Assembly (NCBI RefSeq): GCF_027257955.1
Contig: NZ_JANZNQ010000005.1
Coordinates: forward strand, 1-64,000
Length of the DNA: 64,000 bases
Source of the DNA: Zhongshania aquatica
GTDB lineage: Bacteria > Pseudomonadota > Gammaproteobacteria > Pseudomonadales > Spongiibacteraceae
Direction of reading: 5' to 3'
Below are positions 28,327 through 37,772 of this stretch, one piece after another (within the stretch, counting starts at the first letter, position 1; each line of letters begins with the position of its first letter). The position numbers and the translations under genes were made by a program. The notes under the pieces are model-generated. The model had not been told where the DNA came from. It did no database searches and was given only the letters and a program-made list of their open reading frames with translations.

Positions 28327-28731
28327 ATGACCGGATTCATTGCAGTGGTGCTTTACGTGGTGTGGATACAACTTCTCACGCTGTCTTACGCATTCCCTCG
28401 CGTGCCAATGGCGCTTTTCGGAGGCCGCAAGTTCTCAGACTGGGAACGCGCTGAGGTCAACCGCGACCCGGCCTTCATGGTTCGCGCCAAGGGCGCGCAC
28501 CTGAACTGCGTGGAAAACTTTCCGCTTTTCGCAGGCGTGGTGGTGGTTGCCGCGCTCATGGGCAAGAGCCCCGTGGTAGATAGTCTTGCGATGTTCATCC
28601 TGCTTGCGCGCGTGGGGCAGAGCCTGTCACATCTCATAAGCACTGCCCCGGCGTTTGTGCTATCACGTGCTACGTTCTTCCTTGCCCAGGTCGGCATGAT
28701 TTTCTGGATTTGCTTCCAGCTCATCGTCTGA
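28327..28731 (+). CDS. MAPEG-family membrane protein
   Basis: This 134-aa protein has four hydrophobic helices and the MAPEG layout: an N-terminal helix, VNRDPAFMVRAKGAHLNCVENFPLFAGVVV (with the family's Glu-Asn-Phe in the second helix), then ARVGQSLSHL. Eukaryotic members handle glutathione and eicosanoids; bacterial roles are mostly unknown. The ATG at 28327 follows AGGA. Its base composition is more GC-rich than the flanking spacers, and it stands alone between complementary GTTAGGC/GCCTAAC motifs, suggesting acquisition as a unit. Confidence 0.85.
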   Translation: MTGFIAVVLYVVWIQLLTLSYAFPRVPMALFGGRKFSDWERAEVNRDPAFMVRAKGAHLNCVENFPLFAGVVVVAALMGKSPVVDSLAMFILLARVGQSLSHLISTAPAFVLSRATFFLAQVGMIFWICFQLIV

Positions 28732-29180
28732 TTTTGCCCCTGGATGGGGGCGCCCGATACAGGACATCCCGTGATAATAGGGCCGAACCCGGCCGCCTAA
28801 CAGTTTTGTTATCAAGACTGGGGTCACATATCACTTTGGCCCCCTATCACGGGAGCAAAAGTGAGCGACGTCTCAGAAAATTTAATTTTTTCAAAAGGTT
28901 GGCAAAGATGTGGCGCAAAAGCCTTTGAAGATATCACGAATCGTTCCCTGTATATTTTTGAATTTCCTTTCTCCCGATCATATACCTACTTGATTATAAA
29001 TCAATCAGTTAGCGCCTCGCAGGCCGTGATAGGGAGCCTGTGGCTCCTGAAAAGGCGCCATTGGCGATTATCCTACGGTGATTTAATGCCTTTTATGGCA
29101 TGTGAGTGCCCAATAATGACGGCTTGAAAAGAGAGCTCGCTTTTGTGACTGGTCAGCATTTGGCTTAATCAACACACGAT
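28732..29180. other. Non-coding region with short dispersed repeats
   Basis: This 449-base stretch holds an inverted repeat of TCCCGTGATA (28767-28776) and TATCACGGGA (28845-28854), backed by GGGCC (28780-28784) and GGCCC (28838-28842). A third related copy, CCGTGATAGGG, is at 29024-29034, next to a hairpin GGAGCC-TGT-GGCTCC (29033-29047). An 88-codon GTG frame from 28861 has GGGAG before it but no recognisable sequence, so it is not called. Confidence 0.5.
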
Positions 29181-29690
29181 TCATTTTTCCGGCGGCGGTT
29201 TTTTCTGGTAGCGTCGCCCTGTGATTTTTTGATGCACGCCCTTGCGCAGGGAGTGGAAACTGTTTTCCAATACGTCCACCCCAACCAAAATACCGACAAC
29301 GACCAGCGCAATAAGTAAGGCGGGGCCATATTTATCTAGCCCGATCATCACGCCAATTGCCGCCAGCACCCATATTGCCGCTGCTGAGGTAACGCCCAAG
29401 ACCATACCGTCGCGGGACAAAATCACGCCGGCACCGAGAAAGCCAATGCCGGTAATAATTTGACCTATTACCCGTGACGGGTCTGTTACGCCGTTACCCA
29501 CCGATACCGCCATGGCCATAAACACATAGGTACCCAAGCAAATAAGTGCGGCGGTGCGAATACCGATAGGCTTGCCACGAACTTGCCGCTCTAGGCCAAT
29601 GATTGCCCCAGCAACAATTGTAGTAAGTACACCGCCCCACTTGAGAGGCTCAATAGAAAAAAGCGCCAAATCCGGTAAATTTATAGCCAT
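29181..29690 (-). CDS. MgtC/SapB-family membrane protein
   Basis: This 169-aa protein has four to five membrane helices and the family core IIGLERQVRGKPIGIRTAALICLGTY followed by GIGFLGAGVIL. MgtC-like proteins help cells cope with low magnesium or envelope stress, partly by acting on the F-type ATP synthase; the C-terminal soluble domain of true MgtC is missing, as in the shorter SapB type. The start overlaps the end of the ZntB-like gene by 10 bases, so the two are translated from one mRNA. Pairing with a metal transporter supports a cation-homeostasis role. Confidence 0.85.
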   Translation of the reverse strand: MAINLPDLALFSIEPLKWGGVLTTIVAGAIIGLERQVRGKPIGIRTAALICLGTYVFMAMAVSVGNGVTDPSRVIGQIITGIGFLGAGVILSRDGMVLGVTSAAAIWVLAAIGVMIGLDKYGPALLIALVVVGILVGVDVLENSFHSLRKGVHQKITGRRYQKKPPPEK

Positions 29691-30649
29691 TTTTTATACC
29701 GAAAATAAATAAGTAATGCGCCGGAAATCGCCACTAAAATTCCGATAAATATCGCAAAGGCATTGCCGTTATCTGCGCCTGGAATACCACCCACGTTTAT
29801 ACCTAGTAAACCCGTTGCAAAGCCCAAGGGTAAAAATATCGCCGAGACAATAGACAGCACATACATACGGCTATTGGACTCCTCCGATATCTGATTCACC
29901 AATTCCTCTTGGCTTACCGCTGCACGTTCACGAATGCTATCCAATGTTTCTATATATTGTGCAAGCCGGTCACTAACCTCACGAACTTGCAAGCGCTGCG
30001 CATCGCCAAACCACGACAGGCGCTCACTCTGCACCCAACTCAGGGCTTCACGTTGCGGGGCAAGATAGCGTCGTAAGCTTATCGACTGCCGACGTACTTG
30101 ACCTAGCTCGCTGCGCAACTTTGCGCGGGCACCCGTTAACAGCGATTCTTCAAGTTCATCAACCTTGTCCTCGGCTGCGTCTATTGGGCCAGCAATACGC
30201 CTGACCAATCGATCACACAGCACTGCGACGAACTCTGCGCTAGTTGTGGGGCCCGCTTCATCTTTGAAACTGCGGACAATATCATCTACCGACAGTAGTC
30301 GACGTTTTCGCGAGCTAATAATCCGATACTCAGACACACATAAACGGATGGAAACCATGTCTTCCGGGTCCGCTTCTGGATTCATATTCACGCCGCGCAG
30401 CGCCATTAGCAGGCCGCCCGCGTGGGAGGTCGCGCGCGGACGAGTATCCTCCGCAACTAATGCGGCAATCGCAATGTCATCAAGGCCACTACGCTCTTGC
30501 AACCACGCCAAGGTACCTGATTTGCTGTAATCCATGTGCAACCACAGCAAGCCGTGGGCAGGTTCCCACTTAGCCAACTCAGCGGAGCTAATATCACGGG
30601 CACCGCCTTTGCCATCAAGTATTTTTGCGTAGACTAAAAAATCATCCAT
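29681..30649 (-). CDS. zntB: ZntB/CorA-family divalent metal transporter
   Basis: This 322-aa protein has a large soluble N-terminal domain (1-255) with a long helical stalk, then two C-terminal membrane helices. The first helix ends in GINVGGIPG, the ZntB variant of the CorA GMN motif, and the protein ends in a Lys/Arg-rich RYKKWL. ZntB moves zinc (import by proton coupling in recent work, earlier thought to be export). The start is the ATG at 30649. It overlaps the MgtC-like gene downstream. The exact metal is inferred from family. Confidence 0.85.
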   Translation of the reverse strand: MDDFLVYAKILDGKGGARDISSAELAKWEPAHGLLWLHMDYSKSGTLAWLQERSGLDDIAIAALVAEDTRPRATSHAGGLLMALRGVNMNPEADPEDMVSIRLCVSEYRIISSRKRRLLSVDDIVRSFKDEAGPTTSAEFVAVLCDRLVRRIAGPIDAAEDKVDELEESLLTGARAKLRSELGQVRRQSISLRRYLAPQREALSWVQSERLSWFGDAQRLQVREVSDRLAQYIETLDSIRERAAVSQEELVNQISEESNSRMYVLSIVSAIFLPLGFATGLLGINVGGIPGADNGNAFAIFIGILVAISGALLIYFRYKKWL

Positions 30650-30849
30650 ACCGAGTATCTCATTTTTTCATATTCTCATTGATAATCGCACAGCAGAACC
30701 GCGATAAACAATCGCCTAGTATCAGGAACGCGCATATGCGCAGTCTATTTTCTTATACCTATTCACTATGATTTACCGCGATTCGCCACAAGCCAACATT
30801 GCGCACGTACAATACCCCTTGATAATAAAATAATGCCACAGGACCTATC

Positions 30850-31728
30850 ATGAAAATCGGTGTTTGCCTTCCCTATATGCAGCGCGACATAAGCCGTCAA
30901 AACTTTAAAGATTGGTGCCGCATTATTGACCAAGGGCCCTTCCATAGCCTGTCTTGCGGCGAGCGTGTCACAGGTTATAGCTACGAAATGCGCAATATTT
31001 TAGCCTTTGCCGCTGCCGCCACCGAACGGGTTCGTATTATTCCCGCCCTATATGTACTGCCGATGCACAGCGCTGTGCAAGCGGCCAAAGAGATTGCCAC
31101 CCTCGATATTTTGTCGGAAGGTAGGGTTACATTGACCGTGGGCGTGGGCGGTCGCGAAAAAGATTATGAAGCCCTCGACGCCAGCTTTAAAAACCGCTTT
31201 CAAAGGATGGACGATCAAATCGCCACCATGAAAAAAATCTGGCGTGGTGAACTGCTAGATGGCTTAGAGGAAATCGGCCCGACCCCCATTCAGGCGGGCG
31301 GTCCGCCGATATTAGTGGGGGCAATGGGACCAAAAAGTATTCAGCGGGTATCGAAATGGGCCGACGGTCTGTACGGCTTTGCAATGGACGGCAACTCCGA
31401 CTTAATCAATCATTTTTTCAGCTCCGCCGATAATGCCTGGCAAGAATCTGGTCGCGAGCAAAAACCCTATCGCATGGGTGGATTCTGGTATTCGCTGGCC
31501 GATAACGCCGAAGAAGCGTTGGGTAACTATGTATTTGATTACCTAAAAACCTTTGGCGAAGACGATGCCCGAAAAATAGCCAAGACTATGACAATGCACG
31601 ACCCGATTGCGATCCAAGACGGGCTGGACGCCATAGAAGCGCTAGGCTGTGACGAGATTCAACTGGTGCCGGCAAGCTCAGACGTAAGCGAGGTGGATCG
31701 TCTAGCAAACATGTTGGCAGGCCGCTAA
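30850..31728 (+). CDS. LLM-class flavin-dependent oxidoreductase
   Basis: This 292-aa protein is a luciferase-like TIM-barrel monooxygenase. Typical parts are MKIGVCLPYMQ at the start, ATERVRIIPALYVLPMHSAVQAAKEIATLDILSEGRVTLTVGVG, FQRMDDQIATMKKIW, and GGPPILVGAMGPKS. It should use FMNH2 or F420 to oxidise a small organic compound; the substrate cannot be read from sequence. The start follows AGGA. It stands alone, convergent with a MarR regulator 24 bases away. Confidence 0.85.
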   Translation: MKIGVCLPYMQRDISRQNFKDWCRIIDQGPFHSLSCGERVTGYSYEMRNILAFAAAATERVRIIPALYVLPMHSAVQAAKEIATLDILSEGRVTLTVGVGGREKDYEALDASFKNRFQRMDDQIATMKKIWRGELLDGLEEIGPTPIQAGGPPILVGAMGPKSIQRVSKWADGLYGFAMDGNSDLINHFFSSADNAWQESGREQKPYRMGGFWYSLADNAEEALGNYVFDYLKTFGEDDARKIAKTMTMHDPIAIQDGLDAIEALGCDEIQLVPASSDVSEVDRLANMLAGR

Positions 31729-31752
31729 AACGACATACTACGAAATACAGCG

Positions 31753-32172
31753 CTATTTTAATTTGGCGAATATATCGAGAACGGTATTTAGCTGCTTGCC
31801 AGTCACGTTCTCCATCAAACTATTAGCACAGTGTATGCAAGTCACTAGAGCATCGTTATAAATTTCCACCCCGGTCGCGGTTAGCTTCACCAGGCTAAAC
31901 CGCGCGTCGCGCGCATTCACCACTTTCTCAACAAGATGCAGTTTTTGCATAGGATTAAGCTTTTTAGTAATACCCGACGGCGACAAGCTCACCGCATCTG
32001 CAAGCTCTGTTCTGCTCATCGTATACTCCGGCGCCCTATGCAGATAATGCATCACCATAAATTCAGCAAAGCTAATACCATGGGCGCTAAGCTTGCGATC
32101 CGCCTGTTTTATAAAGGCAGAACTCAATGACGACATCTCTGTTAATAAATGAAAAGAAGCTGGGAGCTCCAT
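31753..32172 (-). CDS. MarR-family transcriptional regulator
   Basis: This 139-aa protein has the MarR winged helix: FAEFMVMHYLHRAPEYTMSRTELADAVSLSPSGITKKLNPMQKLHLVEKVVNARDARFSLVKLTATG, where the DxR wing tip is visible as NARDARFS. A dimerisation helix lies at each end. It is divergent from the cytochrome b561-YceI operon and convergent with the LLM oxidoreductase, either of which it may control. An inverted repeat in its own promoter region (32187-32217) is a likely operator. Confidence 0.88.
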   Translation of the reverse strand: MELPASFHLLTEMSSLSSAFIKQADRKLSAHGISFAEFMVMHYLHRAPEYTMSRTELADAVSLSPSGITKKLNPMQKLHLVEKVVNARDARFSLVKLTATGVEIYNDALVTCIHCANSLMENVTGKQLNTVLDIFAKLK

Positions 32173-32186
32173 AATAACAACCCCTA

Positions 32187-32217
32187 ATACTTGACTAGTA
32201 AAATATTAATCAAGTAT
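32187..32217. promoter_or_regulatory. Inverted repeat, likely MarR operator
   Basis: Perfect 8-bp arms ATACTTGA (32187-32194) and TCAAGTAT (32210-32217) flank a 15-base AT-rich centre, 15 bases upstream of the MarR start codon. Position and form fit an autoregulatory site. Confidence 0.5.
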
Positions 32218-32441
32218 ATATCGATGAGTATTTAGACTGCAAGGGGTAAATATACCGGACTAAAATCAGCCAAAATCCTCAACCCCTGCCAATAACATCA
32301 AATAAGCTGATCAATTAACCCAGAATTTTGCACTTTTCTATTAATTTATTGTTTATATACTCAAATTCTAGAAAATAACTGAAAACACAAATATCGACTT
32401 TTTCAGTGAGCTTGGATGAAATCTCAGACAAAGGAGCCGTC

Positions 32442-33026
32442 ATGACAGCAAAAAATACCTACAGCCGCTACGGCTGGGTCAGTGTTGGCCTGCATTGGCT
32501 AATGGCCATTACCGTTATTGGCATGTTTGCTCTTGGTATTTGGATGCGCCAATTGTCTTACTACGACCCCTGGTACAAAGACGGGCCAACAATCCATAAA
32601 AGCATAGGTATTTTGTTATTCCTCGTTCTGCTGGCGCGCATTGTTTGGCGCAATATCAATATACGCCCTAGCGACGACCCAGCACTGAAAGCGTGGGAGA
32701 GAGTAACCGCCCACCTCACCCACTTTGCACTGTATGGCTTGATGCTCGCACTGATGATTGCAGGGTATTTAATTTCAACAGCAGATGGTCGGCCCATCGA
32801 GGTATTTAATTTATTTAGCGTGCCCGCAACCTTACACGGAATAGCGGATCAAGAAGATATTGCTGGTGAGATACACGAAATTCTCGCATGGACACTCATT
32901 TTATTAGCCGGTGTTCATGCGCTCGCCGCATTGAAACATCATTTTATAAACCACGACTCGACCCTGCTAAAAATGCTGGGAAGAGAATCAACGATGACAT
33001 CACCACAAAAGGAATCTGAACTATGA
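32442..33026 (+). CDS. Cytochrome b561 family protein
   Basis: This 194-aa protein has four membrane helices with conserved His residues for two b haems ([45 protein letters not shown]). Such proteins take electrons from the quinone pool or superoxide. The start at 32442 follows AAGGAG and gives the usual N-terminus. Its TGA overlaps the ATG of the YceI gene (ATGA), so the two are translationally coupled, a common arrangement. Confidence 0.9.
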   Translation: MTAKNTYSRYGWVSVGLHWLMAITVIGMFALGIWMRQLSYYDPWYKDGPTIHKSIGILLFLVLLARIVWRNINIRPSDDPALKAWERVTAHLTHFALYGLMLALMIAGYLISTADGRPIEVFNLFSVPATLHGIADQEDIAGEIHEILAWTLILLAGVHALAALKHHFINHDSTLLKMLGRESTMTSPQKESEL

Positions 33027-33604
33027 AAAAGCTAATCGCCCTAGGCTTTACCGCACTACTCGGACTCAGCGGCGCACTGCATGCCGCAGAATACAAAATT
33101 GACACAGCCGGCGCCCACGCCTTTGTGCAATTTAAAATTAAACACCTTGGCTACAGCTGGCTATATGGCCGCTTTAATGACTTTGAAGGTCGCTTTAACT
33201 ACGACCCGGCTAAGCCTGAAGCATCGACGGTCGACGTCACAATCAAAACCGCCAGTCTCGACAGCAATCATGCTGAGCGCGACAAGCACTTACGTGGCAA
33301 AGACTTTTTAGAGGTAGACAAATACCCTACCGCCACATTCAAAAGCACCAGCTTTAAAGCGCTTGGCGACGGTAAGGCGGAATTGAAAGGTATGCTTACC
33401 CTACACGGCGTAAGCAAACCCGTGACTATTGCGGTAACTGAAATTGGTGGCGGCAAAGATCCTTGGGGTGGTGTTCGCCAAGGTTTTCACGGCACCACAG
33501 AAATCGCCCTGAAAGACTTTGGCATCGACTTCGATCTTGGCCCAGCATCGCAAGTTGTCGAGCTGACGCTTGACGTAGAAGGTATTGCACAATCAATGAT
33601 GTAA
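33023..33604 (+). CDS. YceI-family periplasmic protein
   Basis: This 193-aa protein has a signal peptide cleaved after LHA (about residue 22). The rest is the YceI lipocalin-like barrel: [28 protein letters not shown], then [21 protein letters not shown] and [10 protein letters not shown]. The fold binds long isoprenoid chains such as ubiquinone precursors. Coupling to the cytochrome b561 gene suggests a shared periplasmic redox or isoprenoid task, but no reaction is established. A strong terminator follows. Confidence 0.92.
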   Translation: MKKLIALGFTALLGLSGALHAAEYKIDTAGAHAFVQFKIKHLGYSWLYGRFNDFEGRFNYDPAKPEASTVDVTIKTASLDSNHAERDKHLRGKDFLEVDKYPTATFKSTSFKALGDGKAELKGMLTLHGVSKPVTIAVTEIGGGKDPWGGVRQGFHGTTEIALKDFGIDFDLGPASQVVELTLDVEGIAQSMM

Positions 33605-33674
33605 ACCAAATGAACTTATTCGACGTAACACTACTCGAAGATTAGGAATTACCCTCATTCAGTCTCGATACTTT

Positions 33675-33697
33675 GGCCGCTTTGCGGCCTTTTTTAT
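33675..33697 (+). terminator. Intrinsic terminator after yceI
   Basis: GGCCGC-TTT-GCGGCC followed by TTTTTTATTT, about 70 bases after the yceI stop. The T-tail overlaps the last codon of the convergent ABC1 kinase gene. Confidence 0.85.
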
Positions 33698-35070
33698 TTC
33701 CGACCTTCCCCTATATATTTTTGAATAGCATCGTCTGCGTTAAATTGCGCATCTAACAATGCAATCAGTGCATAGACCCCCATTAACTTGCGCATCACAT
33801 ACAAAAAGTCTTTTGGCGGCAGGGCAAAATACTTGCTAATTGACGCAGTCACCGCCCGTTTTGCAATACGTTGCGGCAAACCACTGTTCCGCCACCAGTA
33901 GAACCCGTCTTCAGTAAGCGCCCGCGCGGGTACAGAACTATCAATGGGCCTCAGCGGTTCGGCGATGTCCACCCCGATATCAACAAAATTATCGAGCACC
34001 GTCTTCGGAAAATGCGATTTCATAAATCCGAGGCTTATTGATCTCGCCAAAAACGTCGGTTTATCGCGCTCGCAGGCAGCAACTAACATATCGCAAAATT
34101 CGTCCGCGAATTCAGCGGGTAATAGGCGCATGGCACCGAAATCCAGCAACACTAACTTATCATCCGACCCATTTTCGTCGATACGCACACGATAATTGCC
34201 GAAATTTGGGTCAGTCTGCATTCGCCGCCATTCAAATAATTCGGTGAGGAAAAGCTCCAAGATCGATCGACCTAAACGATTGCGCCGCGGCTGGGGTAGC
34301 GCCGCAACCTCGGCGGCATTCACCGATGTTGCCGACTCATAACTCATGGTGAGAATACGACGGGTACAAAACTGCGGATAGCTTTTTGGCACCACAAAAC
34401 GCTCGTCATCGACTAGGGAGTTTCTAACAAAATCCAGATCTCGACGCTCTTGTTCGTAATCCACTTCTTTATGTAACAAGGCGCGAATATCGCCAAACCA
34501 TTCATCTAAATTTCGTGTACTCGGTATTAGCCTCGACATTTTCATCAAATGCATCACGGCGCTAAAATCGGCATCTATGGTGTCTTCCACCCCCGGAAAT
34601 TGCACTTTTATACAGAGCAATTCGCCGGTTTCTCGCAATACCGCGCGATGCACCTGACCCAGCGATGCTGCCGCCAATGGCTGCGGATCTATGTCTAGCT
34701 CAGCCAGTACATCCTCGCCCAACTCGTTTACCATCGCTTTTCTAATGGCTCGCCACGACATCGGCTGAGTATTATCCTCAAGCTTATGCAGAGCCTCGGC
34801 CACCTCCGGCGGCATTAGATAGTCCCCGTAGGTCGCCATCATCTGGCCAATTTTTACCACACTGCCCTTTAAGCGCCCGAGCTCCGCAACAAAAAAATCG
34901 ATGTTCTCGGTGCGCTTAGCCAGCGCCTCTTCACCATCACCACTAATCCGCTGCCAGAGGTTTTGTCGCACGGCCCGGGCGCCGTAGCGCAAGCCCACTT
35001 TGGACAGCTCAAAACGACGAGAAAACGCGCCGGTTTTCAATTTGTCGAGGGGGTTGTCCTTGTCACTCAT
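33694..35070 (-). CDS. ABC1/UbiB-family atypical kinase
   Basis: This 458-aa protein has the family's KxGQ motif (VVKIGQMMATYGDYL), the Ala-rich nucleotide loop AAASLGQVHRA, a catalytic-core LCIKVQFPGVED Lys, and LVLLDFGAMRLL as the metal-binding DFG equivalent. ABC1 proteins act in quinone biosynthesis as ATPases or small-molecule kinases. It is not UbiB itself by context: no ubiE/ubiJ is nearby and it lacks the two C-terminal membrane helices expected of UbiB. Its specific partner is unknown. It is divergent from the Nramp-like gene. Confidence 0.87.
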   Translation of the reverse strand: MSDKDNPLDKLKTGAFSRRFELSKVGLRYGARAVRQNLWQRISGDGEEALAKRTENIDFFVAELGRLKGSVVKIGQMMATYGDYLMPPEVAEALHKLEDNTQPMSWRAIRKAMVNELGEDVLAELDIDPQPLAAASLGQVHRAVLRETGELLCIKVQFPGVEDTIDADFSAVMHLMKMSRLIPSTRNLDEWFGDIRALLHKEVDYEQERRDLDFVRNSLVDDERFVVPKSYPQFCTRRILTMSYESATSVNAAEVAALPQPRRNRLGRSILELFLTELFEWRRMQTDPNFGNYRVRIDENGSDDKLVLLDFGAMRLLPAEFADEFCDMLVAACERDKPTFLARSISLGFMKSHFPKTVLDNFVDIGVDIAEPLRPIDSSVPARALTEDGFYWWRNSGLPQRIAKRAVTASISKYFALPPKDFLYVMRKLMGVYALIALLDAQFNADDAIQKYIGEGRK

Positions 35071-35196
35071 AGAAACGTATTTACCTTATTCAATCATATT
35101 CATCACTACCGATCGCAACGCTAGTGACCTACTATTCGTCTATATTGCATTATCGTTCATCGACACGGCCAAACAACATCCTAACAGGTATTAGCC

Positions 35197-36396
35197 ATGA
35201 AGCAGCTTCGCGCCCTCACTCTAATTGGCCCCGGATTTGTTGTCGCGGCGACCGGTCTAGGGGCTGGCGATTTAGTTGCCGCGGCGGTATCCGGCGCCAG
35301 TCTCGGCACCCAACTGCTTTGGGCTATTGCCTTTGGTGCCATTATTAAACTCGCTCTGAACGAGGGCTTGGCGCGCTGGCAGTTAGCTACGGGGAACACA
35401 TTACTCGCCGGCTGGCAGCAGTATTTACCACACTGGATAAATTGGTATTTTCTCATTTATCTCTTTATTTGGGCATTTCTTGTTGGCGCAGCGCTCATGG
35501 CGGCCTGCGGCTTGGCTGCAAATGCACTGCTCCCGCAGTTATCGATAAATAGCTGGGCCTCACTGCACTCTCTAGTCGCCATTACTCTGGTTCTATTCGG
35601 GCGCTACTCACTTTTTGAACAGGCAATGAAAATTCTCATTCTGCTCATGTTTGCCACGGTAATGGCAGCACTCTTTGCGAGTGATTGGTCGAGCATAGGT
35701 GATAGCTCATCGACGACCATTAGCAGCATCAGTGAGCATTTTAATTTAGTCATGGCACTTGTTGGCGGCGTTGGCGGCAGTGTCACTTTGTTGTGCTACG
35801 GCTACTGGATGCGAGAAAAAGGCTGGCAGAATAGTGAGTCGCTCACCCTCGCACGGATAGATTTGATCATCGCCTACACAATTACTGCTCTATTTGGCAT
35901 GGGAATTATGATTCTTGCCTCGCAGTCGGCGCCCGAATCAGCGTCTGGCACCCATATATTGCTGGCGATGGCCGATCAACTTGGCCTGCTGCTAAGCCCC
36001 ATTTTTAGAGACCTTTTCTTAGTTGGGGTTTGGGCTGCGGTATTCAGCTCGATGCTCGGTGTATGGCAGGGCGTGCCCTATATTTTTACAGATGCCACAG
36101 CACATTGGCGTGGCACACAGGAAGCAAATGGGGTAAGCAGCAAGGCCTACAAATTGGCGCTGCTGTATATCGCCATTCCGCCCGTTGCACTGCTTTACAT
36201 GGGTAAACCTGTTTGGCTCATCATTTTATATTCGGTTACTGGCGCCTTGTTCATGCCCTTTTTGGCTCTCACGCTACTTTACTTAAACAACCGAATTATC
36301 GCGCCAGCGTTGCGCTATGGCTTTATCAGCAACATCGCAATTGTTATCGCATTAATACTATTTTCATGTATTGGCGCACAGTATTTTCTATCCTGA
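35197..36396 (+). CDS. Nramp-related divalent metal transporter, non-canonical clade
   Basis: This 399-aa protein has about 11 membrane helices in the LeuT-like Nramp fold. It begins with LIGPGFVVAATGLGAGDLVAA, where canonical Nramps have DPGN in helix 1, and helix 6 reads GGSVTLLCYGYWMREKGW in place of the MPH motif. The metal-binding Asp-Asn and Met are therefore not in their usual form. Relatives with GxGAGD occur widely in bacteria, and some Nramp-related proteins carry magnesium. The cargo here is not determined by sequence. Confidence 0.8.
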   Translation: MKQLRALTLIGPGFVVAATGLGAGDLVAAAVSGASLGTQLLWAIAFGAIIKLALNEGLARWQLATGNTLLAGWQQYLPHWINWYFLIYLFIWAFLVGAALMAACGLAANALLPQLSINSWASLHSLVAITLVLFGRYSLFEQAMKILILLMFATVMAALFASDWSSIGDSSSTTISSISEHFNLVMALVGGVGGSVTLLCYGYWMREKGWQNSESLTLARIDLIIAYTITALFGMGIMILASQSAPESASGTHILLAMADQLGLLLSPIFRDLFLVGVWAAVFSSMLGVWQGVPYIFTDATAHWRGTQEANGVSSKAYKLALLYIAIPPVALLYMGKPVWLIILYSVTGALFMPFLALTLLYLNNRIIAPALRYGFISNIAIVIALILFSCIGAQYFLS

Positions 36397-36406
36397 ATGA
36401 AGCCAG

Positions 36407-36706
36407 CTAGTGCCACTCGTCGCCATAGTCATGGAGCAACTCTTCGCCAGCCGCTATATCGCGTAGCGCCACGACGGTGAAATCATCGTAGTAAATGACG
36501 TTGGCAGACTTATGATGGTTGATGTACTTGAGCGCGCACGTCACATCAATCAAACGGCCATCTGTCATGGTCAGTGTATGCAGACCCGCCTCGATAGCGG
36601 GCCTGGTTTCACATACCCCAAGTACAGTGCCTTCAATAATGCCCTTTCGAGCAAATAAACCTTTACCGTGAATAGCACTTTTCTGTACGCGATAGCACTT
36701 TTTCAT
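36407..36706 (-). CDS. Small SET-domain protein
   Basis: This 99-aa protein is a compact SET domain. AIHGKGLFARKGIIEGTVLG matches the N-terminal SET strand, YINHHKSANV (61-70) is the NHxxxxN SAM-binding motif, and EELLHDYGDEW (89-98) gives the catalytic Tyr94. Bacterial SET proteins methylate lysines in unknown targets. The ATG at 36706 follows GAGGGAG, better than the upstream start. It lacks pre- and post-SET zinc clusters. Convergent with the Nramp-like gene; substrate unknown. Confidence 0.82.
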   Translation of the reverse strand: MKKCYRVQKSAIHGKGLFARKGIIEGTVLGVCETRPAIEAGLHTLTMTDGRLIDVTCALKYINHHKSANVIYYDDFTVVALRDIAAGEELLHDYGDEWH

Positions 36707-36820
36707 ATCACTCCCTCGGCAGCACAAATAACGAGCACGCAGAGGACTATGTGATACATTCCTTCGCCCTGCTATCGACTATTCGCTCGTTAACAGGGCC
36801 AAGCAATGACTACGCCAATC

Positions 36821-37591
36821 TTACTCAGCCAACATCGTCATCAATGCATCCCAACTGACTTTATCTGCATGAGCATCATACGCCAGCGGCATGTCATATT
36901 TTTTACCGAGTTCGGTTGAGCCAGGATTTGTAAAACTGTGCTTCACGCCCGGAAAGCTTAGCAATTCAAAATCAACACCAGCCACGGACATTTCTTCGAC
37001 AAAACCTGCCACTTGTTTTGCTGGCACCATCGTGTCGGCACCGCCCGTTGCCACTAATACCTTCGCCTTAATCGTGCCAGGCTCAACCTTGGTGTCAGTA
37101 CCCAGCGATCCATGGAAACTCGCCACGCCAGCAAGATCAAGTCCACGGCGTGCTTGATTCAATACCACCGCCCCGCCAAAACAATAACCAATGGCGAACA
37201 ACTTTTGACTATTTACTGATGGCTGCTTACGTAAAATAGCTAATGCCGCATCAAAACGCGCATCCATTTTTTCCGGTTCGGCTAGTGCCGCATTCATAAA
37301 TGACATCGCATCCTTGGGGTGGCTTGTGGACTTACCTGTGCCATACATATCAACCGCAATTGCCGTGTAACCTAATTCCGCTAGCTGGTGAGCCCGCTCC
37401 CGTGCGTAATCATTCAAACCCCACCATTCATGAACTACAACCACCGCAGGCGATGGCTGAGTGACCTCACTATCGTGATACATAACCGCGGTTCCGAGCT
37501 TATTAGGCAGGGTAATTTTTTTCTCAACAACGGCGGCATGTAAAGCTGAACTCGCGAGTGCCGCAGCTATAAGTAAGGTTAAAAATCTCAT
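36821..37591 (-). CDS. Exported dienelactone hydrolase family protein
   Basis: This 256-aa alpha/beta hydrolase has a signal peptide cleaved after LHA (about residue 19). The catalytic triad is visible: Cys in GYCFGGAVV, Asp in TGGADTMVP, and His in GVKHSFTNPG. The WWGLNDYARERAHQLAELGY stretch is typical of the DLH family. True dienelactone hydrolase is cytoplasmic in aromatic degradation; this exported form is of unknown substrate. The start follows AGGGGAG. It is monocistronic. Confidence 0.88.
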   Translation of the reverse strand: MRFLTLLIAAALASSALHAAVVEKKITLPNKLGTAVMYHDSEVTQPSPAVVVVHEWWGLNDYARERAHQLAELGYTAIAVDMYGTGKSTSHPKDAMSFMNAALAEPEKMDARFDAALAILRKQPSVNSQKLFAIGYCFGGAVVLNQARRGLDLAGVASFHGSLGTDTKVEPGTIKAKVLVATGGADTMVPAKQVAGFVEEMSVAGVDFELLSFPGVKHSFTNPGSTELGKKYDMPLAYDAHADKVSWDALMTMLAE

Positions 37592-37772
37592 TCGAAACTC
37601 CCCTAAAACAATAATTATAAGCCTACGAAATATAACGCATTCGCGATGACAAACATACGCGAGATAAACAGCAGCGTGTGCGAACGCCTCAAAACCAAGG
37701 GCATTCGCTCCGGTTCGGTGAATACCCTATCGGGCGGCTATAACGGTGTGCTTAATCATTCCACCTAACCAA

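Noticed and set aside
28861-29127. 88-codon GTG frame after the MAPEG gene
   Set aside because: GGGAG lies before it, but it starts inside a repeat and the protein has no recognisable features; too weak to call.
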